This document shows positions 59,837-64,000 of a stretch of DNA of 64,000 nt, piece after piece. The notes beneath the pieces were generated by a model. That model saw only the letters and a list, made by a program, of their open reading frames with translations, was not told where the DNA came from and ran no database searches. Positions within the stretch are counted from its first letter, which is position 1; each line of letters begins with the position of its first letter. A program made the position numbers and the translations under genes. This DNA comes from JBBEAM01 sp040882845. Its GTDB lineage: Bacteria; Pseudomonadota; Alphaproteobacteria; Kiloniellales; DSM-21159. The DNA lies in contig JBBEAM010000007.1 in NCBI GenBank assembly GCA_040882845.1, forward strand, positions 310,001 to 374,000. The letters run 5' to 3'.

Positions 59837-62815
59837 TTACTTGCTGTCAAGCAGCTGACGCAGCACCTGGGCCAGTTCGCTGCGCCGGTAGGGTTTGCGC
59901 AGCACCGGCCAGTCGGCCAGATCCAGGGGCAGCTGGAAGCGGGTCATGTCGCTGAAGCCGGTGGTGAAGATCACCTTCAGGCCGGGGCGGCGCTTGATCG
60001 CCTCGGTGGCGACGTCATAGCCATGCAGGCCGCCGGGCATCACCATGTCTGTGAACAGCAGGTCGACCTGCGCGTCGCCTTCCAGCAGGGCCAGGGCGGC
60101 AGGGCCGTCGTGGGCTTCCAGCACCTTGTAGCCCAGCGCGTTGAACTGCGTGAGCACGAAGCTGCGGACCAGCTCGTTGTCCTCGACCACCAGTACGGTT
60201 TCGCTGCCGTGCGGCGCGGCCCGGTCCTCGGCTGCCTCGCTCACGGCCGCGGGCTGTTCGTCCCGGCTGGCGGGCAGGTAGAGCCGCACCGTGGTGCCCA
60301 AACCCGGCTCGCTGTAGAGCTTGGCGAAGCCGCCGGACTGGCGCAGGAAGCCGTAGACCATGGAAAGGCCGAGGCCGGAGCCCTTGCCAACCTCCTTGGT
60401 GGTGAAGAAGGGTTCGAAGGCCTTCTCGGCGACTTCGGGCGGCATGCCCTCGCCGGTGTCGGTGATGTCGATGCAGACGTAATCGCCGGGCTGCAGTTCC
60501 TGGTCCTGTTCCGCGTAGTCCTCGTCGATCTCGACGTTTGCGGTTTCGAGGATCAGCTTGCCGCCGCCGGGCATGGCGTCGCGGGCGTTGATCGCCAGGT
60601 TGAGGATTGCGTTCTCGAGCTGTCCCGGGTCGGCGTAGGCCGGATTGAGCGCTTCGGCGAAGCGGCGCTCGATCTCGATGTTTTCGCCCAGCGTGCGGCC
60701 GAGCAGTTGCTCGACCCCGGCGATCAGGGCGTTGCAGTCGATCAACTTGGGCGTGAGCCCCTGCTGCCGCGAGAAGGCGAGCAGCCGCTGGGTCAGCTCC
60801 GCGCCGCGCTCGGCGGCGGTTTCGATGGTGGCGCTGAGCTGGCGCAGCTCCGGCTGCTTTTCCAGGCGCTCGCTCAGCAGCTCGGCGTTGCCCAGGATCA
60901 CCGCCAGCAGGTTGTTGAAATCGTGCGCCACGCCGCCGGTGAGCTGGCCGACGGCTTCCAGCTTCTGCGCCTGGCGCAGCTGGCGCTCCAGATCCTTCTG
61001 CAGCGTGATGTCCAGGTTGATGCCGCCGATCGCCACGAAGGTACCCTCGGAGTCGAACACCGGGAACTTGGTGATGTGGATGTGATGCTCGCCGTCCGGC
61101 CAGGTGGCGACGCTTCTGAATTCGCGAATCTCCTGGCTGGCCATCACCTCCTTGTCCTGGGCTTCGTACTCCTCGGCCTGGCTGTCCCCGAAGAGCTCGT
61201 AGGAGAGACGCCCCTCGATCTCTTCGTCGCTCAGCTGCAGGTATTCCCTGATCTTCTTGTTGACCAGCAGATAGCGCCCTTGAAGATCCTTCAGATAGAC
61301 CGTGGCCGGAACGTTGTCGATCACCAGGCGCAGCAGGTCCTGCTGCTCGCGGATCTTGCGCTTGGCCCGCTCCTGCGAGGTGACGTTGCGGCCGACGCCG
61401 CGGTAGCCGCGCAGCTCTCCCTTCTCGTCGAACAGCGGCTTGCCGGAGATGCTCAGCCAGGACTCGCCCGTATCGGGATGGATGAACCTGCGGCGAATGT
61501 CGAAAAATGGCGCGCCCCGGTCCATGTAGCCCTGGACCTCCTCCGGCAGGCCTTCGCCGGTCAGGCGCTGGTGCAGCTCCCAGCGGCTGTAGCCGATCCA
61601 GTCCTCCGAGTTCAGGCCGATGCCCTCGTAGACCTGCGAGGAGGTCAGGTAGGTGAAGCGCTGCTCCAGGTCGGTTTCCCAGAACCAGTCCGCGGTCAGC
61701 TCCGCGAGATCGCGGAAGCGCGCCTCGTTTCGCCGCAGCTCCTCGCTGGCGACTTGGGCATCAAGGGCGCGCCGCAGCTCTGAGCGCAGCAGGCAGAACT
61801 TCTGCAGACTGCTGCCGATCAGGTAGGCGACCGCGAAGAATGCGAGGTAGGGGGCCGCGTCCAGCTGTACGTGATCCAGCGCGAAAAACAGCGCCAGGAC
61901 ACTGGCGATGCCGCAGATCGCCGGCACCACCGCCTCCCAGAGGATGCCGGAGACGGCGTTTTCCTGGATCTCGTTTTCCGCGAAGCTGAACTGCCGCCGT
62001 TCCCAGGCCGCCCAGGTCATCGTTCCCAGGGCGGCGATCCACAGGCTGTCGAAGTAGGCGCCGACCAGATAGACGCCGTTGATCAGGGCGTAGGCATAGG
62101 GCAGGTGGACCAGGGAGAACAGCAGCAGCGAGATCGTTATCAGCAGCATGACGAAGAAGTCGCGCGCGCCGATCCGCAGCAGCGTCAGGAAGCAGGCGTA
62201 GATAAAGGCGAGGAAGTAGAGGATCGGGTAGGCCAGCGCGACCCACAGCCGGCTGCCTTCCAGGGTGCCGGCGAAGTCGCTGTAGTTCAGGATCGTGTAG
62301 AGAAAGCAGACGGTGGAGAGGAATACCAGCAGGGTCGCGAACTTCCACTGCATCGCATACTTGATCTGATGCCGGGTCGGCATCGCCAGGAAAGCGGCGA
62401 CGATCAGGATCGGATAGCCCAGGAAGCCCAGATCGGCGAGGCTGGGGACCGGCGTGAAGCGGCCCAGCGCCAGCTCGTACCAGCTCCACACCAGCATGCC
62501 GAAAACCCAGAAGACGCTGGCCAGGGTGAAGCCGCGCCAGGTGTTGTAAAAGGGCGGCTCGACATGGCGCGAGGTCAGCAGGCACTGCCAGGTCAGGATC
62601 GCCGCGGCGGCGGTCCATAGCGTGTTGGCCCAGGCGCTGCGCGCAACCTGGGTCAGATCGAGGACATGCTGTCCGATCGCAAAGATCGCGGTAGCCAGGA
62701 CGATCGCGGCCAGGGCGAGCAGACTATGCGAAGCCTGCCTGACGATGAGCTTATCCTCTGTTACGTTTCGGGCCCCTCCGCAATAACAGAAATTCACCCC
62801 TTTGCCACGACCCAT
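59837..62815 (-). CDS. Hybrid membrane histidine kinase (PAS-PAS-HisKA-HATPase-REC)
   Basis: A 992-residue sensor. Residues ~25-310 form about nine to ten membrane spans. Two PAS domains follow (~335-455: FRDLAELTADWFWETDLEQRFTYL; ~470-590: VIDNVPATVYLKDLQGRYLLVN). The phosphorylation helix is LTGGVAHDFNNLLAVILGN and the ATPase has NLAINARDAMPGGG and GKGSGLGLSM. A receiver closes the protein (VLVVEDNELVRSF, phospho-Asp in LLFTDMVMPGG, Lys in LRKPYR). The start is uncertain: ATG at 62815 (used), GTG at 62797. The upstream frame stays open to 63667 but overlaps the lipoprotein gene. No cognate regulator is adjacent. Confidence 0.88.
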   Translation of the reverse strand: MGRGKGVNFCYCGGARNVTEDKLIVRQASHSLLALAAIVLATAIFAIGQHVLDLTQVARSAWANTLWTAAAAILTWQCLLTSRHVEPPFYNTWRGFTLASVFWVFGMLVWSWYELALGRFTPVPSLADLGFLGYPILIVAAFLAMPTRHQIKYAMQWKFATLLVFLSTVCFLYTILNYSDFAGTLEGSRLWVALAYPILYFLAFIYACFLTLLRIGARDFFVMLLITISLLLFSLVHLPYAYALINGVYLVGAYFDSLWIAALGTMTWAAWERRQFSFAENEIQENAVSGILWEAVVPAICGIASVLALFFALDHVQLDAAPYLAFFAVAYLIGSSLQKFCLLRSELRRALDAQVASEELRRNEARFRDLAELTADWFWETDLEQRFTYLTSSQVYEGIGLNSEDWIGYSRWELHQRLTGEGLPEEVQGYMDRGAPFFDIRRRFIHPDTGESWLSISGKPLFDEKGELRGYRGVGRNVTSQERAKRKIREQQDLLRLVIDNVPATVYLKDLQGRYLLVNKKIREYLQLSDEEIEGRLSYELFGDSQAEEYEAQDKEVMASQEIREFRSVATWPDGEHHIHITKFPVFDSEGTFVAIGGINLDITLQKDLERQLRQAQKLEAVGQLTGGVAHDFNNLLAVILGNAELLSERLEKQPELRQLSATIETAAERGAELTQRLLAFSRQQGLTPKLIDCNALIAGVEQLLGRTLGENIEIERRFAEALNPAYADPGQLENAILNLAINARDAMPGGGKLILETANVEIDEDYAEQDQELQPGDYVCIDITDTGEGMPPEVAEKAFEPFFTTKEVGKGSGLGLSMVYGFLRQSGGFAKLYSEPGLGTTVRLYLPASRDEQPAAVSEAAEDRAAPHGSETVLVVEDNELVRSFVLTQFNALGYKVLEAHDGPAALALLEGDAQVDLLFTDMVMPGGLHGYDVATEAIKRRPGLKVIFTTGFSDMTRFQLPLDLADWPVLRKPYRRSELAQVLRQLLDSK

Positions 62816-62821
62816 GATGGG
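62811..62821. promoter_or_regulatory. Palindrome CCCAT-G-ATGGG at the kinase start
   Basis: The same 11-bp palindrome as at 17829-17839 overlaps the presumed kinase ATG (62813-62815). The two sites lie 45 kb apart and both adjoin a start codon. Confidence 0.3.
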
Positions 62822-62920
62822 GCGTGCGCGGCCACGCTGGCGCCAGCGGACTTGTACTTTTGCGATGCCTGACGCAGGTTTAAGGTGATTCAACGCGCAG
62901 CCACCGGAGTCGCCGTTTCC

Positions 62921-63355
62921 ATGAGAGTTCTCGCCTTCACGTTCCTGGCCGGTCTCGGTCTGGCGCTCGCCGCCTGCAGTGGCGGCAAGCAGGAGTCGCC
63001 GGTCGGCACCGAGCCGGCCCCGGCGTCTTCTTCTGCTCCGAGCTCCGGTTTCTTCGAATCGCCGCGCATCAACGACGACTGGAAGAAGACCGACGTCAAC
63101 GACGAGCAGCGGGCCAACGACACCGAGGACTGCTACTTCAGTGCCCGGGCGCTGACCGCCCACGACCGGCGGATCGAGAGCGACATCGACGCCGGACGCA
63201 GCGACAGCGCGCAGATCCTCCAGACCCGCGAGTTCACCAGCCGCCTCAACCGTTACGAGGAGCGCAACCGCGAGATCCGGCTGTTCAACGAGTGCATGCA
63301 GGCCAAGGGTTACGCCCCGACCGTCGAGGGCGAGCAGGACCCCGACGCCCAATAA
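62921..63355 (+). CDS. Putative lipoprotein
   Basis: A 144-residue protein with a lipoprotein signal: MRVLAFTFLAGLGLALAAC, lipobox LAAC with the modified Cys at residue 19. The region after it is Ser/Pro/Ala-rich (PAPASSSAPSS), followed by a charged, helix-rich domain (DEQRANDTEDCYFSARALTAHDRRIESD) with two cysteines and a final NECMQAKGYAP, a motif found in many small periplasmic proteins of unknown role. The ATG at 62921 opens the signal. It precedes the CinA-like gene by 15 nt and is probably co-transcribed with it. Confidence 0.75.
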   Translation: MRVLAFTFLAGLGLALAACSGGKQESPVGTEPAPASSSAPSSGFFESPRINDDWKKTDVNDEQRANDTEDCYFSARALTAHDRRIESDIDAGRSDSAQILQTREFTSRLNRYEERNREIRLFNECMQAKGYAPTVEGEQDPDAQ

Positions 63356-63370
63356 CGGCACGCAGCAGGT

Positions 63371-64000
63371 ATGACAGCTTCCGGGGGACAGGCGACCGCT
63401 GCGGTGCTGATCGTCGGCAACGAGATCCTCTCGGGCCGCACCCAGGACGCCAATCTTGGCTATCTCGGCAAGCGTCTCAACGACTGCGGCATCCGCCTGG
63501 TCGAGGCCCGCGTGGTGCGCGACGTCGAGGCCGAGGTGGTGGCGGCGGTCAACGCGCTGCGGGCGCGCAACGACTACCTCTTCACCACCGGCGGGATCGG
63601 CCCGACCCACGACGACATTACCGCCGCCTGCATCGCCAAGGCCTTCGGCCGCGCCCTGATCGTCCATCCCGAGGCGCGGCGGATTCTGCTCGACTTCTAC
63701 GGGCCGGAGAAGCTGACCGAGGCGCGGCTGCGCATGGCCCGCACCCCCGAGGGCGCCAGCCTGATCGAGAACGCCGTCAGCCGCGCCCCGGGTTTTCGGG
63801 TCGAGAACGTCTTCGTCATGGCCGGAATTCCCCGGGTGATGCAGGCGATGTTCGAGGCCGTGGCGGGAAGCCTCGAGGGCGGCCGGCCGATGGTCTCGGC
63901 GACCCTGGTCGCCCGCGCGCCGGAAAGCACTCTGGCCGGGCCGCTGACCGCGCTGCAGGAGCGCTTTCCCGGCGTCGAGATGGGCAGCTATCCCTTCCGC
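63371..64000 (+). CDS. CinA/MoaB-like molybdopterin-binding domain protein (3' partial)
   Basis: The first 210 residues of a gene cut by the window edge. TAAVLIVGNEILSGRTQDANLGYLGKRLNDCGIRLVEARVVRDVEAEVV (~9-57) and FTTGGIGPTHDDITAACIAKAFG are the hallmarks of the MoCF/CinA N-terminal domain, here of the small stand-alone type common in alphaproteobacteria near sfsA. It may hydrolyse or recognise a nucleotide or pterin compound; the exact role of the stand-alone form is not settled. Start ATG at 63371 has CAGCAGG upstream. Confidence 0.88.
   Translation, partial: MTASGGQATAAVLIVGNEILSGRTQDANLGYLGKRLNDCGIRLVEARVVRDVEAEVVAAVNALRARNDYLFTTGGIGPTHDDITAACIAKAFGRALIVHPEARRILLDFYGPEKLTEARLRMARTPEGASLIENAVSRAPGFRVENVFVMAGIPRVMQAMFEAVAGSLEGGRPMVSATLVARAPESTLAGPLTALQERFPGVEMGSYPFR

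Noticed and set aside
62816..63667. Upstream extension of the hybrid kinase to 63667
   Set aside because: It would run antisense through the lipoprotein and the CinA-like gene and has no domain content.

Overview
The window is GC-rich and gene-dense, and its housekeeping genes point to an alphaproteobacterium, probably a Rhodospirillales/Kiloniellales-type lineage (inferred from gene content and order, not from a marker search). Diagnostic features are the F1-ATPase zeta inhibitor (DUF1476) near pur genes, the run purS-purQ-purL-bolA-grxD, a class II DAHP synthase, a short nicotinate phosphoribosyltransferase, a class III nucleotide cyclase with TPRs, and the sfsA-map-radC run. I see no rRNA, tRNA, insertion sequence or CRISPR array.

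Layout. 1-0.85 kb: the truncated, AT-richer 3' end of a gene with a PD-(D/E)XK-like domain, possibly the edge of a defence or mobile locus. 1-11.3 kb: metabolic genes (succinate-semialdehyde dehydrogenase, MDR reductase, two-gene ABC exporter, glutathione reductase, cupin, DAHP synthase, nicotinate phosphoribosyltransferase). 11.4-13.2 kb: tandem GST-like paralogues, the first with an in-frame TGA where its sister has Trp. 13.2-17.6 kb: MFS transporter, NAD synthetase, glutamyl-tRNA synthetase. 17.6-19.4 kb: a perfect TGTGA-N6-TCACA site, a small secreted Ser-Asp-Gln-Gly repeat protein and a secreted SdrD/Cna-B-like protein. 19.7-29.5 kb: cysS, LysE exporter, citramalate synthase, TrmJ, an unlisted-size 34-residue membrane protein, tandem GFA protein, transporters and rpsD with its promoter, leader hairpin and terminator.

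29.6-37.1 kb is a purine cluster (grxD, bolA, purL, purQ, purS and purC on the minus strand). It is interrupted between purS and purC by a multicopper oxidase and by an AT-rich three-gene operon on the plus strand (possible RelE/HigB-like protein, XRE regulator, DUF6941-like protein). Two inverted repeats precede this operon, one of them spanning its start codon. purC and purS each have a TTGTCT-N17-TA.... promoter, as expected if an insertion split a once continuous operon. 41.2-45.2 kb holds two tandem secreted caspase-like proteins with EF-hand-like loops, coiled coils and peptidoglycan-binding domains.

45.2-55.7 kb begins with purB and continues with a cluster suggesting surface-glycan or glycoprotein modification: a TPR glycosyltransferase-like protein, a small glycosyltransferase, two sulfotransferases (a third lies at 37.3 kb), a TPR-SGNH protein, a TPR-2OG-Fe(II) oxygenase and a membrane-anchored nuclease-like protein. 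55.7-64 kb holds a class III nucleotide cyclase, radC, map, sfsA, a large hybrid histidine kinase, a lipoprotein and the 5' part of a CinA/MoaB-like gene cut by the window edge. The cyclase and the CRP-like site at 17.6 kb together make cAMP-type control plausible but unproven. The leading candidates for undescribed biology are the AT-rich operon inside the pur cluster, the caspase pair and the repeat protein.
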